64,000 nt of DNA from the NCBI GenBank assembly GCA_963663375.1, contig OY760195.1:1798001-1862000 (forward strand), written 5' to 3'. The notes beneath the pieces are model-generated. The model worked only from the letters and a program-made list of their open reading frames with translations. It was not told the origin of the DNA and searched no databases. Made by a program: the position numbers and the translations under genes. Origin of the DNA: JAYREN01 sp963663375 (GTDB taxonomy: Bacteria; Acidobacteriota; Holophagae; Holophagales; Holophagaceae). Of this stretch, positions 34,177 through 42,627 are shown piece after piece (within the stretch, counting starts at the first letter, position 1; each line of letters starts with the position of its first letter).

Positions 34177-34674
34177 CTACTCCACCCAAGGACTGTCCGT
34201 CCACGGCCAGAGAATTTTTCCCCGACGTCCGCCCTCCTTACACAAGAGGCGCACCGGTCCCAGGGACATCTCATGACTCACGGCCTTCAGCATGTCGTAG
34301 AGGGCCAGCAGCCCGGCGCTGGCACCCGCCAGGGCCTCCATCTCCACGCCGGTTCGCCCCTCCATCGAAACTTCCACTCGCAACCAGGCGCGTCGGGCGG
34401 TCGGATCCCAGTGATGGGCCACATTCACGGCGTCAACAACCAAAGGATGGGCCAGGGGGATCAGGTCCGAAGTGCGCTTGACACCGTTGATGGCCGCGAT
34501 CCGAGCCACGGACCAGGGATCGCCCTTGGGCCCGCCGCCCCGCTCCAGGGCTTCCGCGCAGGCCGGGCAAAGTTCCAGGCAGCCCACCGCCACCGCCCGA
34601 CGCCGCGTCGGAGCCTTGGCCGAGACATCGACCATGGTGGGGCGCCCCTCGGCATCCAGGTGGGTGAGTTTCAT
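34177..34674 (-). CDS. moaC: Cyclic pyranopterin monophosphate synthase
   Basis: Molybdenum cofactor biosynthesis enzyme of 165 residues that, after MoaA, makes cPMP. GDPWSVARIAAINGVKRTSDLIPLAHPL, GRTGVEMEALAGASAGLLALYDMLKAV and the K-rich end are the MoaC signature. Its ATG overlaps the stop of the upstream HAD gene (ATGA). No other moa gene is visible in the window. Confidence 0.95.
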   Translation of the reverse strand: MKLTHLDAEGRPTMVDVSAKAPTRRRAVAVGCLELCPACAEALERGGGPKGDPWSVARIAAINGVKRTSDLIPLAHPLVVDAVNVAHHWDPTARRAWLRVEVSMEGRTGVEMEALAGASAGLLALYDMLKAVSHEMSLGPVRLLCKEGGRRGKILWPWTDSPWVE

Positions 34675-35330
34675 GACTTCACGAGGGCAAGGAGGATATC
34701 CCGCAAGGCGGGAACATCAGGCGCATAGGCCCGGGGGCCGCAGGCTTCCAGGGCTTCGCGACCGTAGAAACCATGGCCCACGGCGATGCCGGGCACCCCG
34801 GCCCGGTTGGCCATCTCCAGATCGAAGGGTGTGTCCCCGACCATCACCGCCTCATCGGGCTGGAGGCCATGGGCGGCCAGACAGACCTCCAGGCTCTCGG
34901 GGTGGGGCTTGGCCAGGCGCACATCGTCCGGCGTCACCAAGGGGTCGAAACAGGCGCCCCAGCCGAAGGTTTCCACCTGGCGCTTCAGGGGGACGCCGCG
35001 CTTGGAGGAGGCGATGGCCATCTTCACCCCCAGGCCGTGGAGTTCCTGGACCAGGGCATCCATACCGGGAAAGGGCACCAGCAGATGCTCGTTGGCCATC
35101 CAGTCGAAGGTGCGGTAGACCCTCAGCACCTCGGCAGGGTCCAGCCCCAGGGGCCCGAAGGTGCGCTGCAGGCCTTCCTCCACGGGCAGCCCCACATAGC
35201 GCAGCCATTCCTGCTTGAGTTCCGGCTTGCCCTGCAGGCCCAGGCTGGTGAGCGCATGGTCCATGCCCGCCACGATGAGTGCCCGGCTATCCGCCAGCGT
35301 TCCGTCGAAATCCCAGACGATGAGCTTCAC
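34671..35330 (-). CDS. HAD-family phosphatase (phosphoglycolate phosphatase-like)
   Basis: A 219-residue HAD hydrolase. The nucleophile motif is WDFDGTLADSR (N-terminus), motif II IASSKR, and motifs III/IV are KPHPESLEVCL and MVGDTPFDLEMANRAG, as in Gph-type phosphatases with an alpha-helical cap. The start is a GTG (GTGAAGCTC) five bases after GGAGG. It precedes moaC with a 4-base overlap. Substrate unknown; no reason to link it to molybdopterin beyond position. Confidence 0.88.
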   Translation of the reverse strand: MKLIVWDFDGTLADSRALIVAGMDHALTSLGLQGKPELKQEWLRYVGLPVEEGLQRTFGPLGLDPAEVLRVYRTFDWMANEHLLVPFPGMDALVQELHGLGVKMAIASSKRGVPLKRQVETFGWGACFDPLVTPDDVRLAKPHPESLEVCLAAHGLQPDEAVMVGDTPFDLEMANRAGVPGIAVGHGFYGREALEACGPRAYAPDVPALRDILLALVKS

Positions 35331-35382
35331 ACCAACCTCCAGGCTCCAGGATCGCATGAAGGCTAGAGACTGGTATGAACGA

Positions 35383-35468
35383 GGGGGGACCGCCTGCTCC
35401 CTCCGGTCGCTCTGCGTCCCCCCTCGTGCTCCCCCACGCGGTGTCCGGGCAAAGCCCGGCCACCACGT
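35383..35468 (-). repeat. Composite alpha/beta hairpin element, copy A
   Basis: Hairpin beta is at 35383-35423: GGGGGGAC ... GTCCCCCC around a GC-rich centre that starts CGCCTGCTCCC. Hairpin alpha is at 35436-35468: ACGCGGTGTCCGGGC-aaa-GCCCGGCCACCACGT. Alpha abuts the dctA stop codon on the minus strand, so the element lies in the 3' UTR of that gene. Copies B and C are at 44458 and 52586. Confidence 0.8.
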
Positions 35469-36754
35469 CAGGCCTCCTCCGACGCCGGGTGGCTGTTTGG
35501 AGTGCCGCAGAAGCGTTCCACCAGGGTCGCTGTGACCAGGTCGCCGGTGACGTTGAGCACGGTGCGGCTCATGTCCAGCAGGCGGTCCACCCCCAGAATG
35601 AGGGCGATACCCTCGGGGGGAACCCCCACCATCCCCAGCACCATCATGAGCAGGGGAAGCGATCCCCCCGGAATGCCCGCCACCCCGATGGCGGTCACCA
35701 CAGACATCAGGACCACCACCAGTTGCTGCCCGAGGCCGAGATTCACTCCGAAGACCTGGGCCAGGAACAGGACCGTCGCCCCCTCGAAGAGCGCGGTCCC
35801 GTTCATGTTCATAGTGGCCCCCAGGGGCAACACAAAGCCCGCAACCTGGGGCGAAATCCCCAGTTTCTGTTCGGCGGTCTGAATGGTGGTGGGCAGGGTG
35901 GCGTTGCTGGAGCTGGTGGAGAAGGCCGTGACCATCACGATGCGAATCCGCTTCAGGAAATCGAGCGGCGCCCGCCTTGCCAGCAACTTGAGGATTACGC
36001 CGTACCCGACCACCTGAAAGAGAAGCATCGCCCCCAGCACCGTGAACACGTACTTCATGAGATTGAAGAGCAGCTCGTACCCGAAGCGGGCCATGACGCT
36101 GAAGATCAGGCAGAAGACCCCCAGGGGCGCCACATTCATCACCAGGTCGATGATGGTGACCATGGCCTCGCCCAGGCTCTCCAGCACCTTGACCAGGGGC
36201 TCGGCCTTTGCTCGGCTCATGCGCGCCAGGGCCGCCCCCAGCACCAGGGCGAAGAAGATGACCGCCAGCATGTCCCCATCCACCGCCGCCTTCAGCGGAT
36301 TGCGGGGCACGATGTTCACCAGCAGATTGATATCGAAGCTGGACTGGGAGAGCCCCATTTTCTCGGCCACCCGGGCCGTGTCCCCCTTGTAGGTGTCCAT
36401 CAGCTGCACCTTGACGGCGGGATCCAGGCTGCGTCCGGGCTTCACCAGATTCATCGCCCCCAGCCCCAGAGTCGCGGACAGGGCCGTGAGCCCCAGGAAA
36501 CAGATCAGGGTCACCAGCCCCACTCGCCCCAGGCGCTTTAGATCGCCCAGGCCCGCCACCCCCAGGGCCAGGGTGGATAGGATCAGGGGAATCACCACCA
36601 TGATCAGGGAGGCCAGCCACATCCGCCCCAGAGGCTCGATGGCGTTGCGGATGGCCAGTTCCAGCCAAGGGTGCCCCCCCGACAGGAATTTGGCCAATAG
36701 CCCCAGGACCAGGCCTGCGAGAAGACCAAGAAGGATGCGCGTTGGGCCGGACAT
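35468..36754 (-). CDS. Dicarboxylate/amino-acid:cation symporter (DctA/GltP family)
   Basis: A 428-residue glutamate-transporter-fold protein. The conserved stretches AFSTSSSNATLPTTI (serine-rich hairpin tip), GATMNMNGTALFEG and the C-terminal GVDRLLDMSRTVLNVTGD are intact. It would import C4-dicarboxylates, glutamate or aspartate with Na+ or H+; no residue read here fixes which. A second ATG, 18 bases upstream (MGKVRDMSG), is possible. Repeat element A follows immediately at the stop codon. Confidence 0.93.
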   Translation of the reverse strand: MSGPTRILLGLLAGLVLGLLAKFLSGGHPWLELAIRNAIEPLGRMWLASLIMVVIPLILSTLALGVAGLGDLKRLGRVGLVTLICFLGLTALSATLGLGAMNLVKPGRSLDPAVKVQLMDTYKGDTARVAEKMGLSQSSFDINLLVNIVPRNPLKAAVDGDMLAVIFFALVLGAALARMSRAKAEPLVKVLESLGEAMVTIIDLVMNVAPLGVFCLIFSVMARFGYELLFNLMKYVFTVLGAMLLFQVVGYGVILKLLARRAPLDFLKRIRIVMVTAFSTSSSNATLPTTIQTAEQKLGISPQVAGFVLPLGATMNMNGTALFEGATVLFLAQVFGVNLGLGQQLVVVLMSVVTAIGVAGIPGGSLPLLMMVLGMVGVPPEGIALILGVDRLLDMSRTVLNVTGDLVTATLVERFCGTPNSHPASEEA

Positions 36755-36847
36755 GTCTCGGACCTTACCCATGGGGCAGGATCGCCGTCAATACATCGGT
36801 AAACTCACACCAGCCTGCCCCGTATCCGCCCTGTCCAGGAGAATCCA

Positions 36848-37768
36848 TTGATCGCATTCCAAGACCTCGAGGTCCGCTACGGAGACGTAGTCGCCCTCAA
36901 GAACCTGAGTCTCGACCTGCAGGACGGGATCATCGGCCTGCTGGGGCCCAACGGCTCCGGCAAGTCCACCCTCCTCAAGACTCTGTTGGGCCTGCTGACC
37001 CCCGCCAAGGGCGCCGGACAGGTCCTCGGCATCGGCCTGGGCAGCCCCGATGCCGCCCGGCTGCGGGCCCGCATCGGCTACATGCCCGAGTACGACGCCC
37101 TCATCGAGGATGTGAGCGCCTTCGAGCAGGTGGCCTTCTGGGGTGAGCTGTCGGGCCTGCCCCTGGATGCCGCCCGGGATCGTGCCCACGAGGTGCTCTA
37201 TTTCGTGGGCCTCGACGAATCCCGGTACCGGCACGTCTCCGGCTACTCCACGGGTATGCGCCAGCGGGTCAAGCTGGCCCAGGCCCTGGTGCATTCGCCG
37301 GAGCTAGTCTTCCTGGATGAGCCCACCAATGGCCTCGATCCCGAAGGCCGCAAGCGGATGCTCGACCTGGTGCTGAAGGTCCGGGCCGAGTTGGGCACTG
37401 GCGTGATCCTCGCCAGCCACCTGCTGGAAGACGTGGAACGCTGCGCCGATCAGCTCGTGATCCTGGACAAGGGTGAACTCAAGGCCGCAGGCTCCATGAC
37501 GGGGCTGCGCAAGCTGCTTTCCAAGCGCTTCGAGCTGCGCTTCCTGGATCCCCTCGACGCCGATCAGGAGGCGCGACTCGCCGAGCTGGGCAACATCCTC
37601 GACAATCACCACGGCCTCTACGACCTCGAACTGCACGAGCCCGATCCCGTGGCGCCCTTCCGTTGGGCCCAGCAGGCGGGTGCCGTGCTGGTGCAGCTCA
37701 CCCCCCGCCACGACCGCCTGGACGAAGTGCTGATTCGCGCACTGTACGGGAACGGGGAAGGACACTGA
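36848..37768 (+). CDS. ABC transporter ATPase, TTG start
   Basis: ATP-binding subunit of 306 residues. Walker A GPNGSGKST, signature GYSTGMRQRVKLAQAL and Walker B LVFLDEPTNGLDPEG are intact, and SHLLEDVERC holds the switch His. The start is the unusual codon TTG at 36848, six bases after GGAG in CAGGAG; no ATG or GTG in frame is better placed. First gene of a four-gene operon with alternating ATPase and permease. Export of an unknown compound is likely. Confidence 0.92.
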   Translation: MIAFQDLEVRYGDVVALKNLSLDLQDGIIGLLGPNGSGKSTLLKTLLGLLTPAKGAGQVLGIGLGSPDAARLRARIGYMPEYDALIEDVSAFEQVAFWGELSGLPLDAARDRAHEVLYFVGLDESRYRHVSGYSTGMRQRVKLAQALVHSPELVFLDEPTNGLDPEGRKRMLDLVLKVRAELGTGVILASHLLEDVERCADQLVILDKGELKAAGSMTGLRKLLSKRFELRFLDPLDADQEARLAELGNILDNHHGLYDLELHEPDPVAPFRWAQQAGAVLVQLTPRHDRLDEVLIRALYGNGEGH

Positions 37769-37769
37769 T

Positions 37770-38639
37770 ATGCCGATCTACGCCCCTTCCCTCCCACCCC
37801 GCCCCGCCCTGGATCAGGGCCTTCCTCCCGCCCTGGTCATCGCCCGCTTCGATCTTCGGCGAATCGTGCGACAGCGATTGGGGAAGTTCTTTATTTTTAT
37901 TTTCCTTATCATCCTGATCATCGAAATCGGTTGGCTTTGGGCAAATTTCTTGTCGAACAGCGGTTCGGCACTCTCTCAATTTGCCAAGGCGACGATGTCG
38001 ATGCTTCCTCAGGATCGCGAATTCCACTCGAGCTTATTAACACTTGCTGGGGCAATACCGATTCTTCTCTGGTTTCAGGTTGCAATCGTAGGAGGAGGGC
38101 TGATCTCCAGAGACACCTTGTACCGAACCCGCCCGTTGATCTACGCACATCCTGTGCGCCCGGTGGACTACCTGTTCGCAAAAATTCTCGTATCTATCGG
38201 GATTCCCTTCCTCATCACAGCAGTGTTTGTTTTTGTTCCTTGGCTGCTTTCTATTCTTATTGCATGGACACATGGCCCCATTAAGGTTTTCGCCCCTCTG
38301 TTCATGCTTCCCGCAGCCTTGCTCACTTCCACTGTCATTGGGGCTGTAACCTTAGGCGCGTCAAGTCTGGCCTCCTCGCCTCGAGCTGCATTTGGGTGGG
38401 TGATCGGGATATCTCTTGGGATCAACGCCATCTCAAGTTTCGGCGCCGGACTGTTCCATTCCGAGTGGTGGTGGGTCTTAAGCCCTCAGGCGATTGCAGC
38501 AGCTTGGCCTGATCTCTGTTGCGGTGTCGCCAAACCGATGCTCTCCTGGGCTCCAACCCTGATCGGAACCCTTCTTCACATCGCCCTCTGGACCTATGTC
38601 GCAGCCCGGCGTACGCGCCCCTCGGAGGCCGTGCTATGA
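37770..38639 (+). CDS. ABC-2 type permease
   Basis: Membrane subunit of 289 residues with about six helices. The N-terminal RFDLRRIVRQRLGKFFIFIFLIILIIEIGW and GGGLISRDTLYRTRPLIYAHPVRPVDYLFAKI (the soluble loop that meets the ATPase) match ABC-2 permeases. Starts one base after the ATPase stop and overlaps the next ATPase ATG (ATGA). From about 37880 to 38560 its base use is clearly more AT-rich than the rest of the operon. Confidence 0.85.
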   Translation: MPIYAPSLPPRPALDQGLPPALVIARFDLRRIVRQRLGKFFIFIFLIILIIEIGWLWANFLSNSGSALSQFAKATMSMLPQDREFHSSLLTLAGAIPILLWFQVAIVGGGLISRDTLYRTRPLIYAHPVRPVDYLFAKILVSIGIPFLITAVFVFVPWLLSILIAWTHGPIKVFAPLFMLPAALLTSTVIGAVTLGASSLASSPRAAFGWVIGISLGINAISSFGAGLFHSEWWWVLSPQAIAAAWPDLCCGVAKPMLSWAPTLIGTLLHIALWTYVAARRTRPSEAVL

Positions 38640-39568
38640 GCGCCACCGTTTCCCTCCAGCGCGCCTCCCTGCGCTACGGCGATATCCTCGGACTCTCGCC
38701 CACCACCTTCGAACTGCCGGAAGGCGGCGGCATCACGGGCCTTTTGGGGCCCAACGGTGCGGGCAAGTCCACGCTCATCCAAATGCTCTCGGGCCTCCTG
38801 CCGCCCTCCGGGGGCGAGGTGCTGATCTTCGGCGAAGCGCCCTACCGCAACCCCCGGGTGCTCTCCCGCCTGGGCTTCGTGCCCGAAGGCGACCGTTTCC
38901 CCACCGGCCTGAAGGGCATCGCTTGGCTGCGCATGATGGGCGAGCTCTCCGGCCTGTCCGGCGCCGAGCTGGATAGCGCCATGACGCGGGCCCTGGGCAT
39001 CGTGGGCATGGAACTGAACGGCCGCAAGGGCTTCAGCGAGATGTCCAAGGGCATGCGCCAACGCATGCGGCTGGCCCAGGCCCTGCTGCACGATCCCCAG
39101 TTCCTGCTGCTGGACGAACCCTTCAATGGCATGGACCCCGAGGCCCGCCTCCAATTGATGGAGATGCTGCGGGACCTCGCCGCCAACGGTCGTCGCATCC
39201 TGGTCTCCAGCCACATCCTGGGGGAAGTGGCCCAGCTCACGGACCGCATCCTGCTGCTCTTCCGGGGGCGGCTGCTGGCGGAAGGCAGCGTGCCTGAAAT
39301 CCGCGAGCTGCTGGATCGCCACCCCGTGGAACTGCGCATCACCGCCGAGGACGCCCAGGCCGTGGCCCGGTGGGCGGTGGAGCACGATGAACTGGTGGCC
39401 CTGCGCATGGAAGACTCCGGCGCCGTGCTGGCGGTGCGCAATCCGCGCTCCTTCCTGCCCAAAATGCAGGCGGCGGTGGTGAACGGCGAGCTGCCCCTGC
39501 GTTCCCTGGATCCCCTGGACCTCAACCTGGACGCAGTGTTCCAGTTCCTCACCAAGGATCACGCATGA
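38636..39568 (+). CDS. ABC transporter ATPase
   Basis: Second ATP-binding subunit, 310 residues. GPNGAGKST, FSEMSKGMRQRMRLAQALLH and LLLDEPFNGMDPEAR are the Walker A, signature and Walker B segments; SSHILGEVAQL has the switch His. Start at the ATG overlapping the permease stop. Coupled by ATGA overlap with the fourth gene. The C-terminal ~80 residues form the usual extra domain of ABC-2 type ATPases. Confidence 0.93.
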   Translation: MSATVSLQRASLRYGDILGLSPTTFELPEGGGITGLLGPNGAGKSTLIQMLSGLLPPSGGEVLIFGEAPYRNPRVLSRLGFVPEGDRFPTGLKGIAWLRMMGELSGLSGAELDSAMTRALGIVGMELNGRKGFSEMSKGMRQRMRLAQALLHDPQFLLLDEPFNGMDPEARLQLMEMLRDLAANGRRILVSSHILGEVAQLTDRILLLFRGRLLAEGSVPEIRELLDRHPVELRITAEDAQAVARWAVEHDELVALRMEDSGAVLAVRNPRSFLPKMQAAVVNGELPLRSLDPLDLNLDAVFQFLTKDHA

Positions 39569-40350
39569 CGGCCCAGCCTACTCCCTTGCGTACCGTGTCC
39601 GCCCTGGTGCGCGGCTACCTGCCCCGGATCTTCCAGGTGCGCGGCTGGGTCTGCGCCCTCATCGTGGTGCTGCCCGTGGTCCTCAGCTTCGTCCTGGCGG
39701 CCATTCTCAAGCTCCAGGGCATGTCCTTCGGGATGACCCAGGTGCTGACCATTTTCCACAAGGTGCTCGCCCAGCTGGCCCTGCCCATCCTGGTGCTGGT
39801 GGCCGCCCCCGCGGGGATTCGCGAGGATCTGGAGCAGCGCACCCTGCCCCTGGTGCTCACCCGCCCGGCCCAGGCCTGGATCCTGCCCTTCGGCAAGGGC
39901 CTGCTCTGGTACGGCTGGGGCGCCCTGTGGATCCTGCTGGCGGTGGCAGGGCTCGGCGGCCTCGGCGCCGACCTCGCGAACCTGCCCCTCATGGCGGCTG
40001 CCCTGCTGTCTGCCTTTTGGGCCGAGCTGGCCTTCATGACCTTCCTCAGTCTCGTCTTCAAGCGCGGCACCCTCTGGGGCGCCCTCTACTTCCTGATCCT
40101 GGATCCCCTGGTACGCATCTTCCCCGGCAACCTGCAGCGCATCACCTTCCTGCACTACATCGAGAGCATCGCCGGCAGCCGCGGCAGCACCGTGGGCACC
40201 TCCCAGATCCTGGCCCAGGAACAGATCAGCACCCCCTGGCCCCTGGCCATCCTGGTGCTCTTCCTCTTCGGCGTGCTCTGCTGGGCCGCAAGTGGCTGGC
40301 GCCTGCAGCGCACCCCGGTGGGCCTGGCAGGGGCCGAGGCGGAGGGATAA
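39565..40350 (+). CDS. ABC-2 type permease
   Basis: Second permease, 261 residues with about six helices. GIREDLEQRTLPLVLTRPAQAWILPFGKG is the coupling loop typical of these permeases, differing from the first permease only in sequence detail. GC content here is normal for the window, unlike the first permease. It pairs with the ATPase just upstream, so the operon may make two transporters or one four-part complex. Confidence 0.85.
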   Translation: MTAQPTPLRTVSALVRGYLPRIFQVRGWVCALIVVLPVVLSFVLAAILKLQGMSFGMTQVLTIFHKVLAQLALPILVLVAAPAGIREDLEQRTLPLVLTRPAQAWILPFGKGLLWYGWGALWILLAVAGLGGLGADLANLPLMAAALLSAFWAELAFMTFLSLVFKRGTLWGALYFLILDPLVRIFPGNLQRITFLHYIESIAGSRGSTVGTSQILAQEQISTPWPLAILVLFLFGVLCWAASGWRLQRTPVGLAGAEAEG

Positions 40351-40385
40351 TCGACTTCCGGCAATAATCTCCAGGAGGGATCGCC

Positions 40386-40805
40386 ATGCACCCGTCCCAC
40401 GCCAGCCTCGCCTCAATCCTGCTCCTGGGCCTCGTGCTGGCCTGCGCGGCGCCCGCCCCTACGCCATCTCGGAGCCACACTCCCATGCCCACCCTCGATC
40501 CAGACAATCCGCCCAGCGGTGACCAACCCGCCTTCCAGCCCTTCCTTCGCCTGAGTCCAATGGAGGCGAGCACGACACCCGGCGGCGAGGTGCGCTTTTC
40601 CGCATCCATCAACTACGACCCCGCGGGCCCCAGGTACATCCGCCAGCCCGTGACTTTCCGCGTGGAGGAGGCGGAGGGGGGCACCATGGAGCTGGGAGGC
40701 CTGTACACAGCCCCCGCCCGGCCGGGGGTCTACCACGTGGTCGCCCGCCGGGACGACTTCCCGGACGTTCAGGCCCGGGCCACGGTGACGGTGCTTGCCC
40801 CCTGA
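40386..40805 (+). CDS. Small lipoprotein with Ig-like domain
   Basis: A 139-residue protein. The signal peptide ends in LVLACA, with lipidated Cys20, and a Pro/Thr-rich linker follows. The rest (GEVRFSASINYD...TFRVEEAEGGTMELGGLYTAPARPGVYHVVAR) looks like a bacterial Ig-like beta sandwich. It follows the ABC operon by 35 bp and may belong to it. Function unknown. Confidence 0.75.
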   Translation: MHPSHASLASILLLGLVLACAAPAPTPSRSHTPMPTLDPDNPPSGDQPAFQPFLRLSPMEASTTPGGEVRFSASINYDPAGPRYIRQPVTFRVEEAEGGTMELGGLYTAPARPGVYHVVARRDDFPDVQARATVTVLAP

Positions 40806-40847
40806 GCCGTTTCTGGGGTGGGGTTCTTCTTCCCCTACACTGTTCCC

Positions 40848-42119
40848 ATGGCCGAATCCTACTTCCGCACCACCACCCCCACGGGCACCGAGATCCTGAT
40901 CGAACCCCTTTCGCACGTGCGGAGCTGTTCGGTGGGCTTCTGGGTGCGGCGGGGCAGCACCCACGAGACGGCGACCGAAGAGGGCCTGGCGCACTTCATC
41001 GAGCACACGGTCTTCAAGGGCACGGAACGCTATCCCAATCCCGAGGCCATGAGCGCGGCGACGGACGCGGTGGGCGGCAACGTGGACGCCTTCACGGGCA
41101 AGGAGACCGCCTGTTTCTACGGCAAGGTGCTGCGGGAGCAGTTGCCGGAGATGGTGGCCCTGCTGGGGGATCTCGTCACCACGCCGCGCTTCGAGGCCGA
41201 GGAACTGGCCCGGGAGCGCAGCGTGATCCTGGAGGAGATCGCCCAGAGCGAAGACCAGCCGGACGATTGGGTGAGCGAGCTGTTCTACCTGAACTTCTGG
41301 AAGGGCGGCGCCCTGGCCCATCCCATCCTGGGCCGACCCGAACAAGTGGCGCGGTACGGCGCGAGCGAGGCGCGAGCCTTCTTCCAGAAGACGTACCGGG
41401 CGCCCAATATCCTCATCGCCGCCGCGGGCGACATCGATCGGGAGGCCTTCCTCGCGCTGCTCCAGCCCATCCTGGAGCGCCTGCCCGGCGGCGTGATGGG
41501 GGAAGTCCCCGAGGTCGGCACGCCCCAGCCCTTCATCCTCAACACCCCCCGCAAGGATCTCCAGCAGGCCAGCCTCATCCTGGGTTTCCCTGCGCCAGGC
41601 CATCGCCATGCCGATCGCGTGGCGGCGAACCTGCTGAGCCATGTGCTGGGCGGCGGCATGTCCTCGCGGCTGTTCATGGAGCTGCGGGAGAAGCACGCCC
41701 TCTGCTACCAGATCGGCAGCTACCTCACCCATTACCGCGAGGGTGGCTCCCTGCAGATCAGCGCCAGCTGCGCCTCGGACAAGGCCCGGGAGCTCGTGCA
41801 GCGGGGCGCGGCAGAATGCCTTCGCCTCGCCGCCAAGGGCGCCACCCAGGAAGAACTGGAGCGTGCCAAGCTCCAGGCCCGCACCAGCCTGGTCTTCAGT
41901 CAGGAATCCAGCAGCGCCCGGATGTTCGCCCTGGCCCATCAGGCCATCCACATGGATGACATCCGCGATCTCGATGCCCAGATCGCCGAGATCGACGCGG
42001 TGGATCTCCTCCAGCTCAACCGCGTCGCCCAGGAGATGCTCCGCCCCGAGAACATGGCGGTTTCGGCCCTCGGCACCAAGAAGCAGGGCGAAATCCGGAA
42101 AGCGGACCTGGGCGGGTAA
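40848..42119 (+). CDS. M16-family zinc peptidase
   Basis: A 423-residue pitrilysin-family protein. The inverted zinc motif is HFIEH, His49-Glu52-His53, with the third ligand Glu in the VILEEIAQSEDQPDDW region (about 128). It contains two M16 halves, as in mitochondrial-processing-peptidase-like bacterial proteins. The ATG at 40848 (MAESYFRTTT) gives the usual length. No signal peptide is seen, so probably cytoplasmic. It precedes the FKBP gene by 30 bp. Confidence 0.93.
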   Translation: MAESYFRTTTPTGTEILIEPLSHVRSCSVGFWVRRGSTHETATEEGLAHFIEHTVFKGTERYPNPEAMSAATDAVGGNVDAFTGKETACFYGKVLREQLPEMVALLGDLVTTPRFEAEELARERSVILEEIAQSEDQPDDWVSELFYLNFWKGGALAHPILGRPEQVARYGASEARAFFQKTYRAPNILIAAAGDIDREAFLALLQPILERLPGGVMGEVPEVGTPQPFILNTPRKDLQQASLILGFPAPGHRHADRVAANLLSHVLGGGMSSRLFMELREKHALCYQIGSYLTHYREGGSLQISASCASDKARELVQRGAAECLRLAAKGATQEELERAKLQARTSLVFSQESSSARMFALAHQAIHMDDIRDLDAQIAEIDAVDLLQLNRVAQEMLRPENMAVSALGTKKQGEIRKADLGG

Positions 42120-42149
42120 AATCGAGCTTCATCTTCAGCAAGGAACGCC

Positions 42150-42617
42150 ATGCACATTCATCGATGGTTCCTGGGCGCGCTGGCTCTGACTCTTCTGGTC
42201 GCCCCCCTTCAGGCCGAACGCAAGCTCTCGGGCACCTTCACGAAAACGGAAAGTGGTCTCCGGATCGCGGAAGTCCAACCCGGGAAAGGCCCCGGGGCCA
42301 CCAAGGGCCAGACCCTCGGCATGCTCTACCGGGGCTGGATCTACGACACCACCGTGGGCCGCCAGGGCAAGCTCTTCGATTCCAACCTGGACCGCAAGAA
42401 GCCCCTGGTCTTCAAGCTGGGCGAAGGCCGGGTCATCAAGGGCTGGGACGAAGGCCTGCTGGGGATCAGGAAGGGCGCCAAGCGGATCCTCATCATTCCT
42501 CCGGAACTGGCCTACGGCGATCAGGGCGCCGGAGATGTCATTCCACCCGGCGCCACCCTGCTGTTCGAGGTGGAGGCGGTGAGCCTCGCGGGAGAGGCGG
42601 CTCCGGCCATCCAGTAG
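42150..42617 (+). CDS. FKBP-type peptidyl-prolyl isomerase, secreted
   Basis: Proline cis-trans isomerase of 155 residues. The signal peptide is LALTLLVAPLQAE. LGEGRVIKGWDEGLLGIRKGAKRILIIPPELAYGDQGAG is the FKBP core, with the active-site Trp, Ile and Tyr. The insert between the first strand and this core is a little longer than in the minimal FKBP. A TAAAAT hexamer at 42117-42122 may be a -10 box. Helps envelope protein folding. Confidence 0.93.
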   Translation: MHIHRWFLGALALTLLVAPLQAERKLSGTFTKTESGLRIAEVQPGKGPGATKGQTLGMLYRGWIYDTTVGRQGKLFDSNLDRKKPLVFKLGEGRVIKGWDEGLLGIRKGAKRILIIPPELAYGDQGAGDVIPPGATLLFEVEAVSLAGEAAPAIQ

Positions 42618-42627
42618 ACTGGAAGCC

